DNA of 35,266 nucleotides from Myxococcales bacterium (GTDB taxonomy: Bacteria > Myxococcota > Polyangia > Polyangiales > Polyangiaceae). The stretch is taken from the NCBI GenBank assembly GCA_020430865.1, contig JAGQIY010000339.1:1-35266 (forward strand), read 5' to 3'. Positions 23,236 to 32,700 of the stretch are shown piece after piece (position 1 is the stretch's first letter; every line of letters starts with the position of its first letter). A program made the translations under genes and the position numbers. Below the pieces are notes generated by a model. That model made no database searches. It worked only from the letters and a program-made list of their open reading frames with translations, and was not told the origin of the DNA.

Positions 23236-24377
23236 CTCAGTCAATCGGAGGACCCATGAGCGGCGATCCCTCGATGCTCGCGCAGCGGGAACTCGAGGCC
23301 ACTCCCAACGCGCCTCCCGCCATCCGGGTGCGACATCTCTGGCATCGCTACGGCAACTTCGACGTCTTGCGCGACGTCAGCTTCGAGGTCGGCCACGGAG
23401 AGATCTTCGGCTTCATCGGCCCGAACGGCGCCGGCAAGACCACCACCATCAGCATCATGGCGACGCTGCTGGAACCGATGGCCGGCCGCGTGGAGATCGA
23501 CGGCATTGACGTGGCCATCGACCCGGACGAGGTGCGCAAGATCATCGGCTACATGCCCGACCACGCCGGCGTCTACGACCGTATCAGCGTGCGGGAGTAC
23601 CTCGAGTTCTTCGCCGATGCTTTCCGGGTAGAAAATATAGACGTCGTTGACGCGGTGATCGAACTCACGGATCTCGGCAACCTGCAGACGCGGCTGGTGT
23701 CGGCGCTCTCCAAGGGTATGAAGCAGCGATTGCAGCTCGCGCGCATCCTGCTGCACGATCCCAAGGTGCTGATCCTCGACGAACCGGCGAGCGACCTGGA
23801 TCCGAGGGCGCGCATCGAGATCCGCGATCTCTTGCTCGAGCTACGAGAGCTCGGCAAGACAGTGTTCCTGTCTAGCCACATCCTCACGGAGCTCTCCGAT
23901 GTATGCACTTCCGTGGGGATTCTGGAGAAGGGCCAGCTGGTGATCGCCGGCCCGATCGGTGAAATCGCAGAGCGCCTGGAGGCCCGACGCCACGCGGCGG
24001 CCCACGGCCACTCGGTGCCAGGCGCCGCGGGGAGCGCCCCGATCGCTGCCACCAGCGCTCCGTCGGCAAGCGCAGTGAGCGCCCGCGCGACGCAGGGAGG
24101 CGCGGCGATCCCGGGCACGGCGACCAAGCGCCTCAAGCTGCGAGTGCTCGGTGACGCGCGGCAGGTGATCCCGCTGGTGGAAGGTGGCGGCGGGGTGGTC
24201 GGAGTCGAAGCGACCAGCGGAGGGCAAGTCGTGATCTCCCACACGGGTGGTGATCGCTTCGTCGCCGACGTCGTGCGCCACCTGGTCGGCCACGGCGTGA
24301 TGCTGGTGGGCGTCGAGCCCGAGCGCAACGAGCTGGAGCGCATCTTCCTCGAGTACACCCGGGGAGATCTGCAATGA
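23232..24377 (+). CDS. ABC transporter ATP-binding protein (ABC-2/CcmA-like)
   Basis: The 381-residue ATPase has Walker A GPNGAGKT (63-70), signature ALSKGMKQRLQLAR (158-171), Walker B VLILDEP (179-185), D-loop SDLD and switch His215 (LSSHIL). The Q-loop position reads GYMPDHAGVYD with Asp110 instead of the usual Gln. After the core there is a low-complexity Ala/Ser/Gly linker (about 252-298) and an extra C-terminal domain (299-381), longer than usual for the family. It should power the permease encoded next, which overlaps by 4 bases. ATG 23232 has a GGGGAGG site with good spacing; ATG 23256 also has GGAGG before it, so a shorter form starting at MSGDPS is possible. Confidence 0.93.
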   Translation: MTQSIGGPMSGDPSMLAQRELEATPNAPPAIRVRHLWHRYGNFDVLRDVSFEVGHGEIFGFIGPNGAGKTTTISIMATLLEPMAGRVEIDGIDVAIDPDEVRKIIGYMPDHAGVYDRISVREYLEFFADAFRVENIDVVDAVIELTDLGNLQTRLVSALSKGMKQRLQLARILLHDPKVLILDEPASDLDPRARIEIRDLLLELRELGKTVFLSSHILTELSDVCTSVGILEKGQLVIAGPIGEIAERLEARRHAAAHGHSVPGAAGSAPIAATSAPSASAVSARATQGGAAIPGTATKRLKLRVLGDARQVIPLVEGGGGVVGVEATSGGQVVISHTGGDRFVADVVRHLVGHGVMLVGVEPERNELERIFLEYTRGDLQ

Positions 24378-26221
24378 GCGCGCAGACCGGGCTACACGCC
24401 GAACCGGCTCCCCCGCCGACCTCCACGCGCTTCGAGCGCGCGAAGCACCGAGCGCGTCGCATGCGCTACGAGCCGAACCCGGTGTGGATGCGCGAGATGC
24501 GTCAGGCCGCGCGCTTGAGCCGCACGCCGCTGATCCTCGCCAGCTTGACCGCGGTGATCGCGCTCTTGATGTGCTCCATCGGCGGCATCGCCAGCGTCAG
24601 CACGGAACCGGCGAAGGTCGGCAACGTGCTGTTTCACACCTACTTCTCTCTCGCGTTCGCGGTCGTGACCTGGGTCGGTCCGGCGGTAGCCGCCAGCACC
24701 ATCGCCAGCGAGCGCAGCGGCCGCACCTGGCACGCTCTGCTGCTGACCGGACTCGGCGCCGAGACCATCACCCGCGGCAAGTTCCTCGCGGCGCTCTCGT
24801 ACATCTCGATGTACGTGGTGATGCTCGCGCCGGTCGGTGTGCTGCCATTCCTGTTCGGCGGCGTGACCGCGACCGAAGTGCTCGCCGCATTCCTGCTCCT
24901 GTTCTGGATCGCGGTGCTCTCCGTCGCGTTCGGACTGAGTCTCTCGTCGCGCTTCAATAGCTCGGCGGCGGCGATTCTGGTGACCCTCATCATCTCGTTC
25001 CCGCTCTCGATCCTGGCCTACGTCTTTGGCGGCCCTGTGTTGAGCGACGGTGTCCACGACCTCTGGCCCGGAGTGCCCGAGGGGCCGCCGGTCTGGCTTC
25101 CCACCGCCTACGTGCGCGCGGATTTCGGCTTCGCCTACGTCGCGTTCCTGATCATCATCCCCATCGCGCTGGTCGCGATCCCCGCCTGGTTCCTGTACGA
25201 GACGACCGTCGCCAACATGGCCGGACCGAGCGAAGACCGCTCGTCTGGCCTGCGACGTTGGTTTCTCGTGGCTGGTCCCGGCGCGGCGCTGGCCAGCTGG
25301 GTGGCGGTGTTCGCGGTGGACAGGAACAATCAGGCGCCCGCCGCGCTGGTCTGCATCGGCCTGCAGCTGGTGTTCTACTTCTTGGTGGCGATGGTCTTTG
25401 CCGGTGAGCCACTCGGCCCCTCGCGCCGGGTGCGCGTGCACTGGGAACGCCGAGGGATCAGCAAGCTCAAGCGCTACCTTGGGCCAGGGGTCATGCAAGC
25501 TAGCTCGCTGCTCTTGACCTTCGGTGTGGGGAGCATGGTGCTCACGTGTCTGGCGGGCCTGATCGGTGAGATGATGTGGAGCACGTCGCGCTTCGATGAG
25601 AAGATGACGGCGCTCTTCGTGTTCACGGGTTACGCCGTGTGCTTCTTCGTATTCACCGTGGGCTTCGTGTCGTGGATGCGCTCACGCTCCACGGGTAGCG
25701 CCACCCCTCGAGTGCTGACGTTGGTCGCCGTACTGCTGGCGATGATTGGCCCATGGATCGTCATGGCGATCGGCGGGGCGCTCTCGGATCCAGACAGCGC
25801 GCTGATCCTCGCGGCACCGTCTCCCACCTACGTCTTCGTGATGATCGACGAGATCACGCGCTCGTCCGCCGACCTCCAGAGCTATTTGGCAGCGGGCATC
25901 GCCTGTTCGGCGGGGTGGGCGATCCTCGGGCTCGCCCTGTTCACTGCTGCCGGAATTCGCACCAAGAAGGCCGTGCGCGAGCACGATGAGGCACAGGCCC
26001 GACTGGAGGCGGTGCTCGAAGAGGAAGACCGCGCGCTGGAGGAGGCGGAAGCCGAGGCCGCCGCAGAGCCCGCTCCGCCGAGCGTGGACGCGACCTTCTC
26101 ACCAGCCTCGAACACCGCCACCGATGCCCAGAGCGCCGAACCCGAGAGCACTGGCCCCGCCACCGAACGGCTCCCGGAGGCCGTGGACAGTCCACCGGAC
26201 GACGACAAGCGAGGCACATGA
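24374..26221 (+). CDS. ABC-2 type transporter permease with acidic C-terminal tail
   Basis: The 615-residue integral membrane protein has about a dozen hydrophobic helices: one near 50-71, several between 86 and 225, then a run between 250 and 525. The N-terminal cytoplasmic part contains NPVWMREMRQAARLSRTP, the motif with which ABC-2 permeases start their first helix. The sequence ASTIASERSGRTWHALLLTG trimmed at the end matches the coupling loop of ABC-2 permeases (EREsGTlelLlstp). The final 80 residues (from about 533) form an acidic Glu/Ala coiled coil and disordered tail. GGGGAG precedes ATG 24374. It overlaps the ATPase gene and the DUF58 gene by 4 bases each. The transported substrate is unknown; ABC-2 systems usually export lipids, polysaccharide or peptides. 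Confidence 0.88.
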   Translation: MSAQTGLHAEPAPPPTSTRFERAKHRARRMRYEPNPVWMREMRQAARLSRTPLILASLTAVIALLMCSIGGIASVSTEPAKVGNVLFHTYFSLAFAVVTWVGPAVAASTIASERSGRTWHALLLTGLGAETITRGKFLAALSYISMYVVMLAPVGVLPFLFGGVTATEVLAAFLLLFWIAVLSVAFGLSLSSRFNSSAAAILVTLIISFPLSILAYVFGGPVLSDGVHDLWPGVPEGPPVWLPTAYVRADFGFAYVAFLIIIPIALVAIPAWFLYETTVANMAGPSEDRSSGLRRWFLVAGPGAALASWVAVFAVDRNNQAPAALVCIGLQLVFYFLVAMVFAGEPLGPSRRVRVHWERRGISKLKRYLGPGVMQASSLLLTFGVGSMVLTCLAGLIGEMMWSTSRFDEKMTALFVFTGYAVCFFVFTVGFVSWMRSRSTGSATPRVLTLVAVLLAMIGPWIVMAIGGALSDPDSALILAAPSPTYVFVMIDEITRSSADLQSYLAAGIACSAGWAILGLALFTAAGIRTKKAVREHDEAQARLEAVLEEEDRALEEAEAEAAAEPAPPSVDATFSPASNTATDAQSAEPESTGPATERLPEAVDSPPDDDKRGT

Positions 26222-27117
26222 GTGCGGCGCCTGATCTGCTGACCCCCGAGTTCATCGCGGAACTCGAAGCGCTGCGGCGACGCTTGGAGATCCGCGCGCG
26301 CTCGGGTGCGAGCGGAGAACGAGTCTCGAGGCGACGCGGAGGGTCGGCGGAGTTCGAAGAGCACCGGCCCTACGCGCCCGGCGACGACCTGCGCCGCATC
26401 GACTGGCTAGCGTACGCTCGGACCGGCGAACCGGTCGTCAAGCAGTTCCGCGCGGAAGAAGACGTGATCCTCCGGCTGCTGATCGATGGCTCGGCTAGCC
26501 TGGGGTTCGGTGATCCCAGCAAGCTCGAGGTAGCTCGCCGGTTAGCCGCCGCGCTGGGCTACCTGGCGCTGGCAGGTTCCCAACGCGCCCAGGTGCTGGT
26601 GGCCGGCGGCCAGGAGGGGCGCGGCCCGGGGCTCAATCAAGTCGGCCCACCGAAGCGCGGGCGCAGCGCGCTCGCCGGGCTGCTGCGCGAGCTCTCGCGA
26701 GTTTCGGCGACGGGCGCGGTCGATCTCACTCGCAGCGTCGAACAGGCGCTGCTCACCAGCCGCAGACCTGGCCTGCTGGTGGTGGTGAGCGACTTCTACG
26801 ACGCAGGTCCGGTGCTCCAAGCGCTCGGACGAGCGCGAGCGCAGGGACATGACGTGTGTCTGCTGCAGGTGCTGAGCCGCGAAGAGCTCGAACCAAACCT
26901 CGAGGGGGACTACACCTTCGTCGACTCGGAGTCGGGTCAGAGCGTCGAGCTGACCCTGGACGCATCTGCCGTGGACGCCTACGTCGCACGCCTCACCGGC
27001 TTGATCGAGGAACTGAGGGGCTGGGCGCGACGGCACGCCGCCAGTTATCTCCGTGCGGTGACCGACGAACCTCTCGAAGCCGTGGTGCGGCGTTTCGTCA
27101 CCCGGGAGAGCGACTAG
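26218..27117 (+). CDS. DUF58 (VWA-like) protein, MoxR partner
   Basis: The 299-residue protein carries the DUF58 signature at 45-81 (EFEEHRPYAPGDDLRRIDW then ARTGEPVVKQF and RAEED) followed by a VWA-type fold with a MIDAS-like DGSAS (90-94). A second strand LLVVVSDFYD (about 182-191) supplies the usual aspartate. DUF58 proteins occur next to moxR in most bacteria and are thought to be its client or adaptor. There is no membrane segment or signal, so it is cytoplasmic. ATG 26218 follows a GAGG site and overlaps the permease stop (ATGA); its stop overlaps the next start by one base (TAGTG). Confidence 0.92.
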   Translation: MSAAPDLLTPEFIAELEALRRRLEIRARSGASGERVSRRRGGSAEFEEHRPYAPGDDLRRIDWLAYARTGEPVVKQFRAEEDVILRLLIDGSASLGFGDPSKLEVARRLAAALGYLALAGSQRAQVLVAGGQEGRGPGLNQVGPPKRGRSALAGLLRELSRVSATGAVDLTRSVEQALLTSRRPGLLVVVSDFYDAGPVLQALGRARAQGHDVCLLQVLSREELEPNLEGDYTFVDSESGQSVELTLDASAVDAYVARLTGLIEELRGWARRHAASYLRAVTDEPLEAVVRRFVTRESD

Positions 27118-27782
27118 TGCCGGAGCTCGAGGCAGAGGCGCTGCGCGTGTACCGGCGCTACCAGCGTGAGGTGGTCGAGGCTCTCAACCTCTGCCCCTGG
27201 GCGGAGCGCGCGCGTCTCGAGGGTCGCGTCACGGAGCGCGTCTTGCTGCAGCGAAGCGCCGAGTCCCAGCTCAGCCTGCGAGCCATCCGCGAGCTGGAGG
27301 CGATGCCAGAGATCGAGATCGCACTGTTGATCTTCCCCCAGCTTCCCCTCGACTTGCGTGCTTTCGAGCGCTTCGTGGCGGAGCTACGTGAAGCTGACGA
27401 GGCCCAGTGGCCCCTCGGGGCGGTGCCCTTCGCCGCGGCTGCGTTTCACCCCCGCGCGCTGCGCACCAGCGACGCACCCGAGCGGCTCATCCCATACATC
27501 CGGCGCTCGCCCGATCCGACCATCCAGCTCGTGCGGCGCGCGGTCCTGGACCGCATGCGCCAGGGCCCGGCGGAGGGCACGCACTTCATCGACCTGGACA
27601 ACTTCTCGCTGGAGGACCTGCCGCGCCCCGACCAGAAGCCGCTCAGAGCACGCATAGCGAGCAGCAACGCGGAGACGTTGAGCGCCTATGGCTTCGCTCG
27701 CTTCGATGCACTGATCGCCGACATTCTCCTCGACCGTGACGCGAGCTACGCCAGGCTCGGGGAGACGACCCAGTGGAGCTGA
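27117..27782 (+). CDS. DUF1415-like protein within the VWA operon
   Basis: The 221-residue protein resembles DUF1415 (PF07209). It has VVEALNLCPWAERARLEGRV for the family's xGLNLCPFAxxV, IALLIFPQLPLDLRAFERFV for TTLLIHPxxLxDFxxYxxF, an AAAFHPRAL for the ASFHPxYxF motif, and RRSPDPTIQLVRR for NRSPYPTLHLLRE. The conserved Cys and His suggest a metal or catalytic site, but the biochemical role of the family is not known to me. There is no membrane segment. GTG 27117 is chosen because it has GGGAGAG upstream and shares one base with the DUF58 stop; the frame is open further left inside DUF58 without homology. Its end overlaps the BatA-like start by 10 bases. Confidence 0.75.
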   Translation: MPELEAEALRVYRRYQREVVEALNLCPWAERARLEGRVTERVLLQRSAESQLSLRAIRELEAMPEIEIALLIFPQLPLDLRAFERFVAELREADEAQWPLGAVPFAAAAFHPRALRTSDAPERLIPYIRRSPDPTIQLVRRAVLDRMRQGPAEGTHFIDLDNFSLEDLPRPDQKPLRARIASSNAETLSAYGFARFDALIADILLDRDASYARLGETTQWS

Positions 27783-29740
27783 GGAGCCCCTGGGGGCTGG
27801 CCCTGGCGGGTCTCTTGGTGCCGCTGATCGCCTTGTACATCCTCAAGGTGAAACGCCAGCGCCTCGCGGTGCCGAGCACGTGGTTGTGGAGCGAGGCTCA
27901 GCGGGACTTGCTCGCGCGCAGCCCGTTCAAGCGCTTGGTGGCCCAGCTCCCGCTGATCCTGCAAGCGCTGGCGCTGCTCCTGCTGGCCTTGGCGCTCGCC
28001 TCCCCTGCAACGCGCGGCGGCGCCATAGCGGGAGATCACGTGGCCCTCGTCATCGACACCAGCGCGTCGATGGCCGCCAAGAGTGGAGACACCACGCGCA
28101 TGGCAGAAGCTCACGAGGCGGCGGCCCAGGTCGTGCGTTCTCTGGGGCCCGGCGCCGACGCGGTCGTGATCGAGGCCGGTGCCGAAGCCAAGGTCGCGTC
28201 ACCGCTCGACCGCGACAAGCGCCGCCTGGAAGCAGCGGTGGACAAGCTCGAAGTACGTGAGGTCCAAGGCAAGCTCTCCGACGCCCTCGCCCTCGCGACC
28301 GATCGTCTGCGCTCGCTGAAGGGCGACAAGCGCATCGTGCTGATCACCGACGCTGCGCTGGCCGACCCCCAGGGCCTGAGCAGCGCAGCCTTGCCGCTGG
28401 ATGTGATCAAGGTTGGCGAGCCCATCGACAACACAGGCATCACTCGGGTGGACGTGCGGCTGGGTGTCGATCCGGCGACCAAGCGCGATCAAGTCCAGGC
28501 CTTCGCCGTCGTCAACCACTTCGGCTCCTCGGCCCGCGACATATTCGTTACCCTGCGGCAACGGAATGTCAAGGAGCCGCTGGCGTCTCGGAAGTTGAGG
28601 CTCGAGCCTGGGGAGAGCACACCGGTGGTGCTGACCTTCGAGCCCACGGCCGGCGATCGGGGCACTGGGCTCGAGTTCGAGATCAGCCCCGGCGACGCGC
28701 TGCCAGTGGACGACCGAGCCTATGGGCGGGTGCCAGGCAGCCGAAAGCTGCCGGTGGTCTTGGTGCCCAAGACGGCCAACCCCTGGGTCAAGCGCGCGCT
28801 GCAGGCCGACCCCGATGTCGAGCTGCTCGGCAGCAGCCCGGATTCGCTCGCCAGCGCGGAGATCCCACCGGACTCCTTGGTGGTCGTCGACGGCGCATGC
28901 CCCACGGAACTACCGGCGGGAGATCTGCTGGTGCTGAACCCGCCCAAGGGCCCGTGCCATCGCGTGATCGTCGGTGAAGACATCGAAGAACCGATGATCA
29001 CCTCCTGGAACGAGGGCGATCCACGCCTCCGCTTCTTGACACTCGACGGCGTGAGCATCTCCAAGGCGCACAAGCTCGAGGTCCAAGGCGACCGGGACTC
29101 GCTGGTGCGAAGCCGGGAGGGGACACTGATCAGCGATCTGCCGCTGCCGGGGCGCAACGGAACGCTGATCGCCTTCGACGTCGGTGAGAGCAACTGGCCG
29201 CTGAAGGCGAGCTTCGTGCTCTTCATTCGCAACCTGGTCGAGCAGGCGCGCGCTGGGCGCGCGCGCGGCGTCACTGGCGCCACGCCGACCGGATCACCGC
29301 TTCGACTTCGCGTGCCCCCGAACGTGCCGGAGGTCTCGGTGGTTCCACCCTCGGGCGATGAGTTCAAGGTGCAGACCAAGGTCGGACTCGCGGTGGTGCC
29401 CGAGGTGGCGCGGGCCGGGTTCTATCATGCGTCCTGGACCCAGGGGCGGCCGGGCAGCGTGCTCGCGGTTGCCAACCTGACCAGCCGCGCGGAGAGCGAC
29501 ACGCGGCCGCGAGAGCTCCCCAAGCTGGCAGGCGGAGGAGAACTCAAGGGCGCGCAACGAGCGACCGAGGCGTTCACCACCTGGACCTGGCTGCTCGCGC
29601 TGCTCGCGCTGGCGCTTCTGGGGTTCGATGCCTGGTGGCTGACGCGCAAGCCGAAGGCCCGCGCGCCCGCCACGCCGCACGCTCCCAGGCGCCGCGACCT
29701 GGATCGACCACTGACTCCGCAGCGCGGGGGGAGCAGCTGA
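27773..29740 (+). CDS. BatA-type VWA membrane protein
   Basis: The 655-residue protein begins with the BatA N-terminal domain: a membrane helix (about 7-24) then LKVKRQRLAVPSTWLW, then a second helix (about 56-77). A VWA domain follows with an intact MIDAS DTSAS (95-99) and a later LITDAALADP. A beta-rich extracytoplasmic region (about 220-590) with CARDB-like stretches comes next, and a last membrane helix (TWTWLLALLALALLGFDAWW, about 602-622) precedes a basic tail. Bat/VWA proteins span the inner membrane, bind divalent metal through MIDAS and act with MoxR. GTG 27773 has a GGGGAG site 8 bases upstream. It shares its final base with the next gene's ATG (TGATG). Confidence 0.9.
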   Translation: MELRSPWGLALAGLLVPLIALYILKVKRQRLAVPSTWLWSEAQRDLLARSPFKRLVAQLPLILQALALLLLALALASPATRGGAIAGDHVALVIDTSASMAAKSGDTTRMAEAHEAAAQVVRSLGPGADAVVIEAGAEAKVASPLDRDKRRLEAAVDKLEVREVQGKLSDALALATDRLRSLKGDKRIVLITDAALADPQGLSSAALPLDVIKVGEPIDNTGITRVDVRLGVDPATKRDQVQAFAVVNHFGSSARDIFVTLRQRNVKEPLASRKLRLEPGESTPVVLTFEPTAGDRGTGLEFEISPGDALPVDDRAYGRVPGSRKLPVVLVPKTANPWVKRALQADPDVELLGSSPDSLASAEIPPDSLVVVDGACPTELPAGDLLVLNPPKGPCHRVIVGEDIEEPMITSWNEGDPRLRFLTLDGVSISKAHKLEVQGDRDSLVRSREGTLISDLPLPGRNGTLIAFDVGESNWPLKASFVLFIRNLVEQARAGRARGVTGATPTGSPLRLRVPPNVPEVSVVPPSGDEFKVQTKVGLAVVPEVARAGFYHASWTQGRPGSVLAVANLTSRAESDTRPRELPKLAGGGELKGAQRATEAFTTWTWLLALLALALLGFDAWWLTRKPKARAPATPHAPRRRDLDRPLTPQRGGSS

Positions 29741-32700
29741 TGCCTCCCGCGGTGCTGCAGTACTTGCCAGGCGTCGCGCTGACCGTGGGCAGCCTGGCAG
29801 GACTCGCCTGGCTGTGGTTCGCGCTACGCCGACGGGCGCTTGGGCGCCGTCCCGTGCTGCTCGCCCTGCAGGTCTTGGGGCTGCTGCCCGCGCTGTACGT
29901 GGGTCTGGTGTGGGCGGGCGCGGTGCCCGAGCGGTATGTCCGCTTCGAACGTCCGATGCTGAGCCTGGTGGCGGCGCTCGCCTTGAGCTTCATCGCCATC
30001 CGGCTCACGGCGCTGAGCGCGCGACAGCATCCCGTACGGCGCTGGCTCACCGAGCTGTTGATCGGCGCCTCCGCGATCGCGGCGGCCCTGGCGGCGCTGG
30101 GCGTGGAGTTCGGCAAGCCGCTCGACCGCTTGGCGGTGCTGGTGGTGGTGGACAAGAGCCGCAGCATCGACCTCGTCCCCGACGCCGCGAGTCGTATCCG
30201 CGCGGATTTACAAGCGGCCGAGGTCGGGATGCGAGAGGACGACCGGATCGGGGTGCTCGCCTTCGCCTCGACCGCGGCGATCGAAGACCCGCTGCGCCCG
30301 AAGACCCGCCTCCCCGCCCCACAGGAGGTCCAGCTCGGTCGCGACGGCACGGACATCGGGGCGGCGATTCGACGCGCGCTCGCGGAGGTGCCCGCAGATG
30401 CTGCGGCGCGCATCGTCGTGCTCAGTGATGGGGTCGCCACCAAGGGAGACGCGATGGACGCCGCGGCGGCGGCCGTCGCGGCGGAGATCCCCGTCGACGT
30501 CGTCCCCCTGGACCAGCGCGTGGTGCCCGACGTGCGCGTCGTTGGTGTGCGCACGGCCTCGCGTGCCAGCGAAGGCGAACCCCTGAGTCTGCGCGTGGTG
30601 ACCCAGGCCACCCAGGACTCCGAACTCAAGCTCGACATCTACAAGGACGGCAAGCTCGTGCGCAGCGGGAGCGTCTCCGTCAAGCAGGGCGAGGACGTCG
30701 TGCAGCTCCGGGAGGAAGCACCAGGCCCAGGTTTGCACCGCTTCGACGTCAAGATCAGCGCCGCCAACCCCAAGCACGACGAGGCCGCCGAGGACAACTC
30801 GGGGTCGGCCTTCGTTCGCGTGAGAGGTCCGGCCGCGGCTTTGATCCTGGAAGGCGACCCTGGCAAGGCTGACCCCCTCGCGCGCGCGCTACGCAACGCT
30901 GCATTCCGTGTGGATATTGCAGGCACGTCACAGACGCCCGCAGACATCTCGGGGCTCGCCGCGTACGACGTCGTCGTGCTGAGCGACATCCCGGCTCACG
31001 ACCTGTCGCAGCTGCAGCTGGACGCGCTCGGAAGCTACGTGCGGGACCTTGGCGGCGGGCTGCTGTTGATGGGCGGAGACCGCAGCCTCGGCCCGGGGGG
31101 CTTCGGCAAGACGCCGGTGGAAGAGGTGAGCCCGGTCTCGTTCGACCTGAAGCAGGAGCGCAAGCGAGCGACCCTCGCCGAGGTGATCATCATCGACTAC
31201 TCCGGGTCGATGGCGATGAGCGTCGGCAAGAACACCAAGCTCGAGCTCGCGAACGAGGCCGCCGCGCGCTCCGCCGAGCTGCTCGGTGGAGGCGACCGCC
31301 TGGGGGTCATGCACGTGGACACGGCGGTGAGCTGGACGCTTCCCATCGGCCCCGTGGTGGACAAGAAGACGATCACCAAGAAGATCCGCAGCGTGGGACC
31401 AGGAGGCGGCGGCATCTACATCGACCTGAGCCTCAAGGAAGCCTACAAGGCGATCCGCCTGGAGAAGGTGGCGCTGAAGCACGTGCTGCTGTTCTCGGAC
31501 GGTGGCGACGCCGAGGAGAAGACGGACGCGTTCTCGTTGGTCAGCGGCGCGAAGGCTGCAGGCATCACGACCAGCGTGGTTGCCCTCGGTCGAGGCTCGG
31601 ACGTCACCGCGCTCGAGCACATGAGCAAGCTGGGTGATGGTCGCTTCTACCTGATCGAAGACGCCTCGCGTCTCCCCGCGGTATTTGCCCAGGAGACGAT
31701 CCTCGCCGCGCGGTCGGCGATCAACGAGACGACCTTCACCCCGGGTGTACGCCTGATGGCGCCACCGACGCGCGGCGTGGATTTCTCGAGCATGCCGAGC
31801 CTCGATGGCTACGTCGTCACCATCCCAAAGGGCCGCGCCCAGGTGCTCCTGGATGGTCCCGAGGGCGATCCGGTGATGGCAACCTGGTCCGTGGGCGTGG
31901 GGCGCAGCGCGGTGTTCACCAGCGACTACAAGGACCGCTGGGGATCGGGCTGGACCAACTGGGACGGTGCTCAGAAGCTCTTCGCGCAGCTCGCCCGTGA
32001 CATCACCCGCGCCGGGGATGACCCGCGAGTCCGACTCGAAGCGGACGCTGGCGGGGGGGAGCTGCACCTGCGGGCGACGGTCGTCGACGACGATGGCCGC
32101 ACCGAGAGCTTTCGGCGCCTGAAGGTGCGGGTCGCAGGTCCCGAGGGCTTCGGCAAGGAAGTGGCGCTGGAGGCTACGGGCGCTGGGGCGTACGCCGCGA
32201 GTGTCCCGCTGGACACTCCGGGAGCCTACATCGCGACCGCCGTCGACGAGCTCACTGGCGATCCGGTAGGCACCACGGGCGCGGTGTTGACTCACGGTGA
32301 AGAGCTCAGGCCAACCGGCAGCGATCGGGCGTTGCTCAGCCGCATCGCGGAGATGAGCGGCGGCAAGACCCGAGACACCCTGGCGGGCATCTTCAACGAC
32401 CGCGAGTCCCGCCGCTTCGCCTACCGATCGATCGACGGTATCCTGATCTGGATCGCGGCCCTGACCTTGCTGACGGGAGTCGGCGCTCGGCGCATTGCGC
32501 TGCCCGAGTGGCTGAGCGGACTCCCGGCCCGGTTGAAGCGGAGGAAGCGTCAGCTGGATTCCCGCGTGGAAACGAAGCCGACCCCGAAGCCGACCCTGGG
32601 CGCGCTCCTGGATCGCAAAGCCCAGAGCGACGGTCGCACCCGCTCGAGCGAAGAGACAGCCGGGCCGGCATCGCCCACCGCGGTGCAGCCGAGAGCCCCG

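Noticed and set aside
24392..25498. Minus-strand frame opposite the ABC-2 permease
   Set aside because: The translation is His/Arg/Gly/Gln-rich and hydrophilic, mirroring membrane helices; the permease on the + strand is coupled to its neighbours on both sides.
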